Part shown: positions 57,430 to 64,000 of the stretch, piece after piece
How the letters are laid out: each line of letters starts with the position of its first letter
Numbering within the stretch: the stretch's first letter is position 1
Source of the DNA: Sulfuricurvum sp.
GTDB taxonomy: Bacteria > Campylobacterota > Campylobacteria > Campylobacterales > Sulfurimonadaceae
Assembly: GCA_030694265.1 (NCBI GenBank)
Contig: JAUXYP010000002.1
Location: forward strand, 310,001-374,000
Direction: 5' to 3'
DNA length: 64,000 nt
Made by a program: the position numbers and the translations under genes
Notes under the pieces: generated by a model
What the model was told of the DNA's origin: nothing
The model's database searches: none
Seen by the model: only the letters and a program-made list of their open reading frames with translations

Positions 57430-59250
57430 ATGTATTTCAAAAGTTTAGAAATCGAAAATGTTGGACCGATTGACCATATTAAAATCGAGTTTCCGAAAAA
57501 TGGAACTGCTCCAAAACCTTTGATAATTGTTGGTGAGAATGGTACCGGGAAAAGTATTTTACTTTCTCATCTTGTAAATAGTTTGATCGTTGGAAAGCAA
57601 GAAGTATTTGATAATATCGAGGTTGAGAAAGGCAAGGTATATAAATATAGAAGCGCTGATTATATAAAAAATGAAAAGAACTATGCGTTTTCATCTGTGC
57701 AGTTTGAGTCAGGGATTAAGGTTGAAGAATGGCAGTTACGGAGAATAAAATCAGACTTTGAAGAACAACTAGGGTATTCATCTATTCGTACAGAATGGAG
57801 CGAGATAAAACCTAATGAAAACTCAAATTTCGTATCAACATTTTCGACTTATCCGGATCAAAATAAAGAGTTTTTTAAAAAACAATGTAATCTCTATTTT
57901 CCTGTCAATAGGTTTGAAGACCCTGCATGGCTAAATATTGATAATTTAACAGCAAAAGCCAACTATAGTGATTTGAAACGTATATCTGGCTATTCGAATA
58001 GAGATATGATCTGTACATCTCCATTGAAAAATAACAAAAATTGGCTTCTTGATCTCATTTTTGATCGACAAGCTTTTGAAATTAAAACACTACCATTCTC
58101 TTATAGACCTAATGCTGACGTACCTGTAACGACGTTAACAGTATTTACTGGCTATGCGGGTCAGAGCACAGATATTTATAGTGCTGTGCTTAATGTGTTA
58201 AAAGTTGTTTTAAGAGAAAGTGGCAACGTTAGACTTGGAGCAGGCACAAGAAAAAATCGTGTAATTTCAATTATGAAAGATGAAAAGAATTTGGTTCCAA
58301 ATCTTTTTCAGCTATCGACAGGTGAAATTCAGTTATTAAATCTATTTCTTTCTATTGTCAGAGATTATGATCTATCTGATGGTGAGTTTAATAATTTAAA
58401 TGACATCAAAGGCATTGTGATAATAGATGAAATAGATTCACATCTTCATACAATACACCAAAAAGAAGTCTTGCCTGAACTGATAGCATCTTTTCCCAAT
58501 ATTCAGTTTATCATAACAACACACTCACCTCTATTTCTTATTGGTATGGAAGAAAAATTTGGTAGTGATGGCTTTGAAATCATTGATATGCCTCTTGGAG
58601 AAAAAGTTGTTGCAAGTGATTTTTCTGAATTTACAGCTGCATATGAAGCTTTCAAAGAAACGACCAAATATAGAGAAGGAATAAGAGAAGAGTTGGAGCG
58701 ACATTCAAAGCCAATAGTCTTTGTTGAGGGTGATTATGATATACGTTATTTAACTAAAGCGGCAGAATTACTTGGTAAAAATGATCTTCTTGAGCGTATC
58801 CAATTAAAAGATGGAGATGGCTTTGGTAATCTAGATAAAATTTGGAAAGCTTACAATAATTCTGTATCGGAAGTAATTCCAAGCAAGATAATTCTACTTT
58901 ATGACTGTGATACAAATAAGCAGGATTCGAATAAAAATTTAGTTTACAAGCGGATTATTCCTCTTGTGACTGAAAATCCAATTGCAATAGGTATTGAAAA
59001 TTTATTTTCAAATAATACTATTGAAAAAGTAGAAAGTGCTAACTACCATTATATAGACGTACATGAAGCATCTGTTACAAGGATTAGAGGAAATAATATC
59101 AACAAGCCTGCTTATAAGTCAGTTAATAAGGACGAGAAAGGCAACATGTGCGATTGGTTATGTGAAAATGGTGATTTAGAAGATTTTTCAGGGTTTCAAT
59201 CAGCTTTTGATATCATTGAAAATCTAATTAAGGTTCCTAACAAAGTGTGA
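57430..59250 (+). CDS. OLD-family ATP-dependent nuclease (AAA ATPase plus TOPRIM)
   Basis: A 606-residue protein; the ATG at 57430 is chosen because AAGGA sits 7 bp upstream, while the ATG at 57424 is too close to it. ABC-type ATPase: Walker A IIVGENGTGKSI (residues 35-42), signature LSTGEIQLLNLFLS, Walker B IVIIDEIDSHLH and ITTHSPLF. TOPRIM: PIVFVEGDYDIRYLTKA and ILLYDCDTN. The order matches class 1 OLD nucleases, which act in anti-phage defence. No UvrD-like helicase partner (Gabija) and no reverse transcriptase lies beside it, so it appears to act alone or with its small neighbours. Confidence 0.85.
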   Translation: MYFKSLEIENVGPIDHIKIEFPKNGTAPKPLIIVGENGTGKSILLSHLVNSLIVGKQEVFDNIEVEKGKVYKYRSADYIKNEKNYAFSSVQFESGIKVEEWQLRRIKSDFEEQLGYSSIRTEWSEIKPNENSNFVSTFSTYPDQNKEFFKKQCNLYFPVNRFEDPAWLNIDNLTAKANYSDLKRISGYSNRDMICTSPLKNNKNWLLDLIFDRQAFEIKTLPFSYRPNADVPVTTLTVFTGYAGQSTDIYSAVLNVLKVVLRESGNVRLGAGTRKNRVISIMKDEKNLVPNLFQLSTGEIQLLNLFLSIVRDYDLSDGEFNNLNDIKGIVIIDEIDSHLHTIHQKEVLPELIASFPNIQFIITTHSPLFLIGMEEKFGSDGFEIIDMPLGEKVVASDFSEFTAAYEAFKETTKYREGIREELERHSKPIVFVEGDYDIRYLTKAAELLGKNDLLERIQLKDGDGFGNLDKIWKAYNNSVSEVIPSKIILLYDCDTNKQDSNKNLVYKRIIPLVTENPIAIGIENLFSNNTIEKVESANYHYIDVHEASVTRIRGNNINKPAYKSVNKDEKGNMCDWLCENGDLEDFSGFQSAFDIIENLIKVPNKV

Positions 59251-59401
59251 AATAGAAATTATGTGCATAGAAGGTTACGCTTTCCTCACTTTTTCTGATG
59301 GTGGAAATATCAAATTTTCTAGTCTTTCTCGTTAAGGTGAGAGGAAGTAGAGTACAAGAAGATCATCGAAGCTATTAAGACATACTCTACTGGGAGAAAT
59401 C

Positions 59402-59488
59402 ATGACTGATTTTAAAATGAAATTGTATCTAGAACCTTTAATTCGAGATTTGCATATCCCGCTGGAAACAGTTGAAAAAGGGATTTAA
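59402..59488 (+). CDS. Possible 28-residue peptide
   Basis: ATG at 59402 with GGGAG 5 bp before it; starts MTDFKMKLYLEPLIRDLHI and ends in KGI. Could be a true small gene or a gene remnant. The rest of 59251-59510 has no gene I can support. Confidence 0.25.
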   Translation: MTDFKMKLYLEPLIRDLHIPLETVEKGI

Positions 59489-59510
59489 AATTTAAAACAT
59501 GAGTTGAATT

Positions 59511-60152
59511 ATGTCAAAAAAAGTCGATGTGAATTTGATCGTATTAAATATAGTTAAAGTCACTATTTTAATATATATGCTTTTTTTATTATGTTTTGGT
59601 TTATTTATCCCTTTTTCTAGGATGATGAGTATATTTATGTATACCGCAATCTTTTTTTTAATGGCTTCAATTGGTATTTACACATTTTTCACTAATGAAA
59701 AAGATAGTGAATTAATGATGAGCATGTGGAAACTATATTTTCCTGTCATTTCCCTCATGTTTATTTTTATGTATACGATGGATAATACTGCGCATCAAAT
59801 GAGAATAGATTATTATAAAACGAAAGTATTGATGGAGAGTAAAACAAACTCAACAGATATGAATGCAACATTTAAGACGTATACTCAAAGAGTTGATCAA
59901 TATTTGGATTCTTACAAAAATGAAGAGGTAAATCTTTCTGAAATACTGCATTCCACCAAAAAATCTGAGGTGGATAATACAAGAAACTTTTATGGTAACT
60001 TCGCACTTCTAGTTATTAATATGATGACTTCTTTTATGGTATTGTGGATGCTAAAAGAATTGTCTTTTTTCCAGAAAAAGAAATCTGTTACAAAACCAAT
60101 GAAGCATAAAGTTACAGGTTTTTTATCAATTCGTGGTTCGAATAAGGGATAA
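59511..60152 (+). CDS. Membrane protein of the mobilizable element
   Basis: A 213-residue protein with about four membrane helices: VTILIYMLFLLCFGLFIPF, IFMYTAIFFLMASIGIYTFF, LYFPVISLMFIFMYTM and a C-terminal FALLVINMMTSFMVLWML. A soluble loop of about 75 residues lies between helices three and four. Not recognised. It follows the OLD-type gene and may be its partner or separate cargo. Confidence 0.65.
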   Translation: MSKKVDVNLIVLNIVKVTILIYMLFLLCFGLFIPFSRMMSIFMYTAIFFLMASIGIYTFFTNEKDSELMMSMWKLYFPVISLMFIFMYTMDNTAHQMRIDYYKTKVLMESKTNSTDMNATFKTYTQRVDQYLDSYKNEEVNLSEILHSTKKSEVDNTRNFYGNFALLVINMMTSFMVLWMLKELSFFQKKKSVTKPMKHKVTGFLSIRGSNKG

Positions 60153-60429
60153 ATGCGTGATCGAGATAAATATCACGATTGGCATTTTATTTGATATAAT
60201 CATAAAATGTTAGAGTTGACTTTTGATGTTAATGTGTTGAATTTTCAAATTATTTTGGGGGTAGCCAAAGTAAAACTGAGCATCAATCCCGTAAGCCATA
60301 AGAACAATGCAATCCATCATTAACAACAATGATAGGTGTGGTGTTTATATAAAAGAATGTTTAATTTTAGTAGTCTATAAGAACTTTTTAATATAATTTA
60401 GTTAAACTTAGTAACTTAATTAAGCTTTT

Positions 60430-60552
60430 GCCGCCAAGTGTACTTTTGTATATTTGACGGCGAAAGCCATTAGTTTCCTTTAATTTGTGATTTGAGTCAT
60501 CAGGTGAGAGCGTTGACAAGAGGATCGTTTCGGGATTATTTTTTATGGTCAG
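60430..60552 (+). ncRNA. Candidate structured RNA upstream of a terminator
   Basis: GCCGCCAAGTGTAC (60430-60443) and GTATATTTGACGGC (60448-60461) pair over 14 positions with one mismatch and a TTTT loop. GGCGAAAGCC (60459-60468) could form an alternative GNRA hairpin. No protein-coding frame fits. A TTGACA at 60513 and a strong terminator at 60553-60587 follow. The region 60153-60429 before it holds no recognisable gene. The identity is unknown. Confidence 0.35.
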
Positions 60553-60587
60553 GGGTGGCAATCTTCGGATTGTTGCCCTTTTTTTTT
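60553..60587 (+). terminator. Strong terminator with UUCG loop
   Basis: GGGTGGCAATC, loop TTCG, GATTGTTGCCC (11 pairs, three of them G-U) followed by nine T. It sits directly before the 5S-like sequence, so it ends a transcript from the left and keeps the two RNAs apart. Confidence 0.85.
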
Positions 60588-60589
60588 GC

Positions 60590-60712
60590 CCGGTTTTTTG
60601 TGTTTAAAGAGGCGGGGAAACGCCCGGCCCCATTCCGAACCCGGAAGCTAAGGCCGCCTTCGCTCATAATACTGCATTTTTCAAGTGTGGAAACGTAGGA
60701 AAGCGCAACTAA
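60590..60712 (+). rRNA. Divergent 5S rRNA-like sequence
   Basis: Two segments are clearly 5S-derived: GGGGAAACGCCCGG followed by CCCATTCCGAACCCGGAAGC and TAAG, and ATAATACTGCATTTTTCAAG followed by TGTGGAAACGTAGG. The helix II partners GAGGCGG/CCGCCTT still pair. The terminal helix I (5' GCCCGG...; 3' AAGCGCAACTAA) does not pair well, unlike functional 5S genes. No 16S or 23S is near. It lies inside the mobile element. It could be a decayed 5S gene or an RNA that mimics 5S. The ends are approximate. Confidence 0.65.
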
Positions 60713-60775
60713 CCTCGGCTATGTCTAGGTGTAGTCGGTTATCAAGACCAAAAAAAATAATTTCGGAGTGTATAA

Positions 60776-60898
60776 ATGTATTATCTAACACAAATCTATA
60801 TAGATCCTCGTATTGTTGGCCTTATGGCTCATATTCTTCTAGCGATTGGGTACAGTCTTATGGCTGCTGTCTATTTCTCAGGAGTAGCAACCCATTAA
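60776..60898 (+). CDS. 40-residue single-span membrane protein
   Basis: ATG at 60776 with CGGAG 7 bp before it. The protein starts MYYLTQIYIDPRIVGLMAH and has one long hydrophobic helix (ILLAIGYSLMAAVYFSG) before the C-terminal VATH. Not recognised. It lies directly after the 5S-like sequence, and a bulged stem-loop (CAGGAAACGGAAAG/CTTTCGTTCCTG, 60909-60940) follows its stop. Confidence 0.5.
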   Translation: MYYLTQIYIDPRIVGLMAHILLAIGYSLMAAVYFSGVATH

Positions 60899-61018
60899 CT
60901 TGGATTCTCAGGAAACGGAAAGCTCTCACTTTCGTTCCTGGGCGTCATCAAGAGCTTTATATACAGTCTGCCGACTTACTTTGAACTCCGGCGTAATCAC
61001 AGCTAAGTAATGAATTAT

Positions 61019-61037
61019 AGGGGTATCTTTAGGGGTA
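61019..61037. repeat. AGGGGTA arm-type sites, right end
   Basis: AGGGGTA at 61019-61025 and 61031-61037, 12 bp apart as in the pair at 48932/48944 at the other end. Confidence 0.6.
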
Positions 61038-61088
61038 TATTTTTAATAAATGCTGCATAAATCCCTAAAATAGGCATTTAATAGTAGA

Positions 61089-61107
61089 CTCTCTCGCCAC
61101 CATCTAT
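61089..61107. repeat. attR of the mobilizable element
   Basis: CTCTCTCGCCACCATCTAT, a perfect copy of 48794-48812. The bases after it (AATTCAATTCC) also resemble those after attL (TAATTCAACTCC). Confidence 0.88.
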
Positions 61108-61291
61108 AATTCAATTCCTCTTAAAAATCAATCATAATTTCCACTATCAAAATATGAAAAATAAAAAGACACTTTGATTTCACTATTTCAAGTTAGATAT
61201 TTTGCTATGTAAAGTCCTGATTAGATCGAAAAGTTTATGGCCGTTACAGAGATCGATTATTAATCTCCTGTAAAGTACTTAATTTGGTAGT

Positions 61292-61408
61292 TTATACCTT
61301 TGCAGCTTTTGCTTTTGCAGCTTTCTCAGCGTTATCTTTCTCGAATTTTTCTCTCTCTGCTTTAAGCTTTTCTATATTTGCTTTGAATACTTGAGTATAT
61401 CCTATCAT
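61292..61408 (-). CDS. 38-residue Lys/Ala-rich protein
   Basis: Starts MIGYTQVFKANIEKLKAER and ends in a Lys/Ala-rich tail (EKAAKAKAAKV). AAGG lies about 10 bp before the ATG. The sequence is one amphipathic helix. It lies just outside the mobilizable element, between attR and tRNA-Arg. Unrecognised. Confidence 0.45.
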   Translation of the reverse strand: MIGYTQVFKANIEKLKAEREKFEKDNAEKAAKAKAAKV

Positions 61409-61623
61409 TATTTATGCCTTTTTGATTTGTTATTGATAAGGGATTCTAGCTATTCTAGAGTTTACTTTGTATAAATTAAAATAGCTAATGCAATTGTGCT
61501 ATATTTACTATATGGAAGAAGAATAGGGGTTGGAAATACTGAAATTATCATACATTTAATGCATACTTTTGCTTATTCATAGGTTATTGGCTAGAATTGC
61601 GGTTCTTTGTGAATAATTATAAT

Positions 61624-61700
61624 GCGCCCTTAGCTCAGCTGGATAGAGCAACGGCTTCCTAAGCTGTAGGTCGCAGGTTCGAATCCTGCATGGCGCACCA
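61624..61700 (+). tRNA. tRNA-Arg (CCT)
   Basis: A 77 nt cloverleaf with CCA. Anticodon loop TTCCTAA (CCT), T arm GCAGG TTCGAAT CCTGC, acceptor GCGCCCT/ATGGCGC with a C-T mismatch at 6:67. Confidence 0.93.
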
Positions 61701-61702
61701 TT

Positions 61703-62122
61703 CTACTTTACGTCTTCTTTTATTTCAGTATTTTCAGTAGATGTTGTTTCCATAGGTTTATACTTTAAAACACCTGCGAATAAAAGTACCGAGGCTACGA
61801 AGAAAAGATACGTTCCCTGACCTGCAAAACACAAATCAACGCCTTCAAAGGGTATTGTTTTCCATTCCATAAATACTACAGCTGCAACGGCGGCAGAAAT
61901 CGACGAAGCACTTCCCCACATAAGTGACAGTGGTTTATTTTTGATAACCTGGAATGCTGGATAAACATAAAACGCTAATAATACAAAAGCTAACTGCTGC
62001 CAACCGCTTGATGTGCTTATTGTTGTATCAATCCATGGCATAAAAATACTTATGATTGCAATAACAGTAGAAATGAGAATAACTTTACCGCCGAGATTGG
62101 TGTTGGACCATGAAAATGTCAT
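61703..62122 (-). CDS. Membrane protein, unknown
   Basis: A 139-residue protein with four hydrophobic segments (VILISTVIAIISIFMPWI, LAFVLLAFYVYPAFQVI, SISAAVAAVVFMEW, TYLFFVASVLLFAGVL) and an acidic tail. Not recognised. The stop lies 2 bp from the end of tRNA-Arg on the opposite strand. Confidence 0.65.
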   Translation of the reverse strand: MTFSWSNTNLGGKVILISTVIAIISIFMPWIDTTISTSSGWQQLAFVLLAFYVYPAFQVIKNKPLSLMWGSASSISAAVAAVVFMEWKTIPFEGVDLCFAGQGTYLFFVASVLLFAGVLKYKPMETTSTENTEIKEDVK

Positions 62123-62174
62123 AGAGTATTCCTTGTGTTGTTTCGCTATTCAAGCACAAACTATGCCTAAAGCG

Positions 62175-62951
62175 TTAAAATCGGATGATATCGCTGTCGT
62201 TGAGGACGCGTCCTCTGTTCTGGAGGAGCTTCATGGTTTTAAGTTCGTGGATGATAGTGGGGGCGAAGAGTGTTTTTAGATGCATTGCATAGATGGTAAA
62301 ATCATTGCGTTTACATTGTTTCAGTTCATTTTCTAAAAGTATTGGGGTGAGATGTTTGCTATCAGATGCAAGTTTATCGAAACTGGAAGGAAAGGATACT
62401 TCAGTGACGAGTGTATGAATGTGTGGATTTTGATCTAACAGTTCCCATATTTTAGGACATTTATAGGTATCGGCGGTAAAGAGTATCCCTGAATTATTTT
62501 TTTCAATGATATAGCCGCAGCTCCCATTGGTGTGGTTGGTTTTGAAGGGGGTAAGCGTGACGTCGTCTATGAGGTATGGTTGATCCAGCTGTATTTCAAT
62601 GAGTTCAATCGTTTTTTCGGCATGTCCAATGAGGTTTATTTCTTCAAAATTGGGCCATATTCGATGATTAAAAATAAATTGACGTAAATCTTCTAAAGTT
62701 TCTTTGAGCGCATAGATTTTAAGTGAAATGGCTTGTTGGGTAACAAAGAGGTCGGCTAGAAATGGGATATCGATAATATGATCGAGATGCGAATGGGTGA
62801 GAAAGATATGCTCAATGGTGAACACATCGTCTTTGAATGCATTAATTAGGTTCCCGGCATCAATGACACAATGTTTGGAAACACGTAGGCACGTTGTTCC
62901 CTGATTAGGAGTTCGTGTTCCGCTGGTTCCTAAAAACTCGATGTAGTCCAT
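62175..62951 (-). CDS. Metallo-beta-lactamase-fold hydrolase (class II cyclic-nucleotide phosphodiesterase-like)
   Basis: A 258-residue protein. HIFLTHSHLDHIIDIPFL carries the HxHxDH metal motif. Further ligands are probably in FKTNHTNGS, LFTADTYK (Asp) and the C-terminal AMHLKT. The GTSGTRTPNQGTTCLRV start is close to class II cAMP phosphodiesterases and related phosphorylases. The substrate is not known. Confidence 0.78.
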   Translation of the reverse strand: MDYIEFLGTSGTRTPNQGTTCLRVSKHCVIDAGNLINAFKDDVFTIEHIFLTHSHLDHIIDIPFLADLFVTQQAISLKIYALKETLEDLRQFIFNHRIWPNFEEINLIGHAEKTIELIEIQLDQPYLIDDVTLTPFKTNHTNGSCGYIIEKNNSGILFTADTYKCPKIWELLDQNPHIHTLVTEVSFPSSFDKLASDSKHLTPILLENELKQCKRNDFTIYAMHLKTLFAPTIIHELKTMKLLQNRGRVLNDSDIIRF

Positions 62952-63012
62952 ATTTTCTCACTCGCAATATTGTCGTAGACTGATTATAGTGTAACGAATA
63001 TTAATAGAGGTT

Positions 63013-63915
63013 TTAGCTCACTAGCCCATAAAATTGATTTTTATTATGGTACATTTTATCGTCGGCAATGAGGAGAAGCTGATCCTTGGTGAGACCGTCT
63101 TGAGGGAAAGATGCAATGCCGATACTGGCACTGACGCATAGATTTAATTCGCCAATAGGTGCCGTAATTTTTTTCTTCAGTCCTTCTGCCATCCGTGTGA
63201 GTTGCATATTGTCTTGGAGATGTTCCACGATGATGACAAATTCATCTCCTCCAAAGCGTGCAACTGTATCGTTGGTACGAAAATAGGCTTGAAGTCGCTT
63301 TGCGACCTCTGTGAGCACATAATCTCCGGTTGCGTGGCCGAATTCGTCATTGATTTGTTTAAACTCATTGAGATCACAATAGAGTATTCCAACACTGTTC
63401 CCAATACGAGCTGCGTTGGCAATGGCATGGGAAAGACGGTCCTCGAATAATGAACGATTTGCTAATCCAGTGTGCGGATCGTGATAAGCAAGATAGTGTT
63501 GTCTTTCTTGGAGTGTTACTTCTTTGGTTATATCAACATGAGTGCTAAGATAATAAAGGGTGTCTAAAGTGATAGGGGTAATGGTAGTGGAGTGTAAAGC
63601 ATCATAATCGTCTTTATGGCGATTCCAAATATTTCCATGAAAATTGTTTTCATTTAGAAGTTTTTCCCAAAAGTATTGAAAAAAATCAGGTTCATTTTTT
63701 GATGATTTCATCAAGGAGTGATTGTTCCCAATTAACTCTTTGGAAGTGTATCCTGTAAGCTCTATGAATGCTTGATTTACATACTGTATGATACCATTAG
63801 CATCGGTTACGCATAGTGCGGTTGGGGAGTTAATAAAAATTTGTTCAAAGAGGGCATTATGAGCATTGAAAATAGAAAGAAATGATTTAATATTAAACAG
63901 CTTACGAGAAAACAT
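63013..63915 (-). CDS. Diguanylate cyclase with PAS sensor domain
   Basis: A 300-residue protein. A PAS domain at about residues 25-130 (SPTALCVTDANGIIQYVNQAF, ELTGYTSKELIG) is followed by a GGDEF domain (residues ~140-300, HDPHTGLANRSLFEDRL, ARFGGDEFVIIVE). The RTND five residues before GGDEF is the RxxD inhibitory I-site, so product inhibition by c-di-GMP is likely. No membrane helix is seen. Confidence 0.92.
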   Translation of the reverse strand: MFSRKLFNIKSFLSIFNAHNALFEQIFINSPTALCVTDANGIIQYVNQAFIELTGYTSKELIGNNHSLMKSSKNEPDFFQYFWEKLLNENNFHGNIWNRHKDDYDALHSTTITPITLDTLYYLSTHVDITKEVTLQERQHYLAYHDPHTGLANRSLFEDRLSHAIANAARIGNSVGILYCDLNEFKQINDEFGHATGDYVLTEVAKRLQAYFRTNDTVARFGGDEFVIIVEHLQDNMQLTRMAEGLKKKITAPIGELNLCVSASIGIASFPQDGLTKDQLLLIADDKMYHNKNQFYGLVS

Positions 63916-64000
63916 TCGAGTAACTCCACACGTATACAGACTGGCATCATTGTAGTATTTTCGTGTGACAATAGTGTCACATTTCGCTATTTTATAGGAA

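Larger units (their letters stand above)
48794..61107. mobile_element. Integrative mobilizable element in the CAT tRNA gene (12.3 kb)
   Basis: Bounded by a perfect 19 bp direct repeat (48794-48812 and 61089-61107) made of the tRNA 3' end. The integrase gene lies just inside the left end. It carries a relaxase gene, a candidate oriT, a TrbJ/TrbK/TrbL set, AlpA-type and replication genes, an OLD-type nuclease, membrane proteins and a 5S-like RNA. There is no VirB4, VirD4 or other transfer ATPase, so it should need a helper to move. Tandem AGGGGTA sites lie at both ends. Confidence 0.88.

Noticed and set aside
59251-59400. Possible 24-codon frame and a KKIIEAIKTYSTGRN reading after the OLD gene
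   Set aside because: Too short, no ribosome binding site; similarity to transposase starts is too weak to claim.
60492-60984. Two plus-strand frames (60492-60698 and 60685-60984) across the 5S-like region
   Set aside because: They run through the terminator and the 5S-like RNA, are rich in Arg, Ser and Cys, and lack ribosome binding sites. The overlapping 40-residue frame is better supported.

Overview
The window is chromosomal DNA of a Campylobacterota (epsilonproteobacterial) bacterium, most like the Sulfurimonas/Sulfuricurvum group. The best evidence is the gene order gyrA-flgP-flgQ-flgR-asd, the order I recall for the Cj1027c-Cj1023c region of Campylobacter jejuni. Other support comes from two amt genes around a PII gene, AT-rich intergenic DNA, and tight operons with 1-11 bp overlaps. 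The species itself is inferred.

Layout. (1) 1-6137, minus strand: a surface-polysaccharide operon with a GT9 heptosyltransferase, GT2-type glycosyltransferases and the complete dTDP-L-rhamnose cassette rmlA-C-D-B; it runs off the left edge. (2) 6241-27661: a 21.4 kb genomic island in the 3' end of tRNA-Asn(GTT), bounded by a 28 bp direct repeat. It carries a DNA phosphorothioation system: dndCDE on the plus strand, converging on dptF-dptG-dptH, a small two-helix membrane protein and a DndB-like DGQHR protein on the minus strand. A small tyrosine recombinase, a group of unrecognised genes and an IS21-family element follow. The IS has cut the 3' end off one gene and abuts the last 35 codons of a lost integrase next to the tRNA. 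(3) 27762-48511: core genes. These are a radical SAM protein, hemE, a YqhA-like protein, asd, flgR/Q/P, gyrA, amt-glnB-amt, a phosphohexomutase, pyrC, a two-component system followed by exbB/exbD and a 2OG-Fe(II) oxygenase, an XRE regulator pair, a TerC-like protein, and groES/groEL. (4) 48794-61107: a 12.3 kb integrative mobilizable element in the 3' end of a CAT-anticodon tRNA (Met type), bounded by a 19 bp direct repeat. It has a P4-type integrase flanked by AGGGGTA repeats, a nested palindrome (candidate oriT) before a Mob/Pre-like relaxase, a TrbJ-TrbK-TrbL remnant of a conjugation system, replication and AlpA-type regulators, and a cargo of an OLD-family ATPase/TOPRIM nuclease and membrane proteins. 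Its right end holds a divergent 5S rRNA-like sequence, a strong terminator and a 40-residue membrane protein. (5) 61108-64000: tRNA-Arg(CCT), a membrane protein, a metallo-beta-lactamase-fold hydrolase and a PAS-GGDEF diguanylate cyclase.

The known system here is the Dnd/Dpt modification-restriction island. DndCDE would put sulphur on DNA and DptFGH would restrict unmodified DNA. No cysteine desulfurase (dndA) is present, so a chromosomal IscS/NifS probably supplies sulphur. The least explained parts are the 5S-like RNA region of the right-hand element, the membrane protein and DGQHR protein added to the dptFGH operon, and the unrecognised 619-residue protein of the island.

All calls rest on reading the sequence and recalling family motifs; no database search was run.
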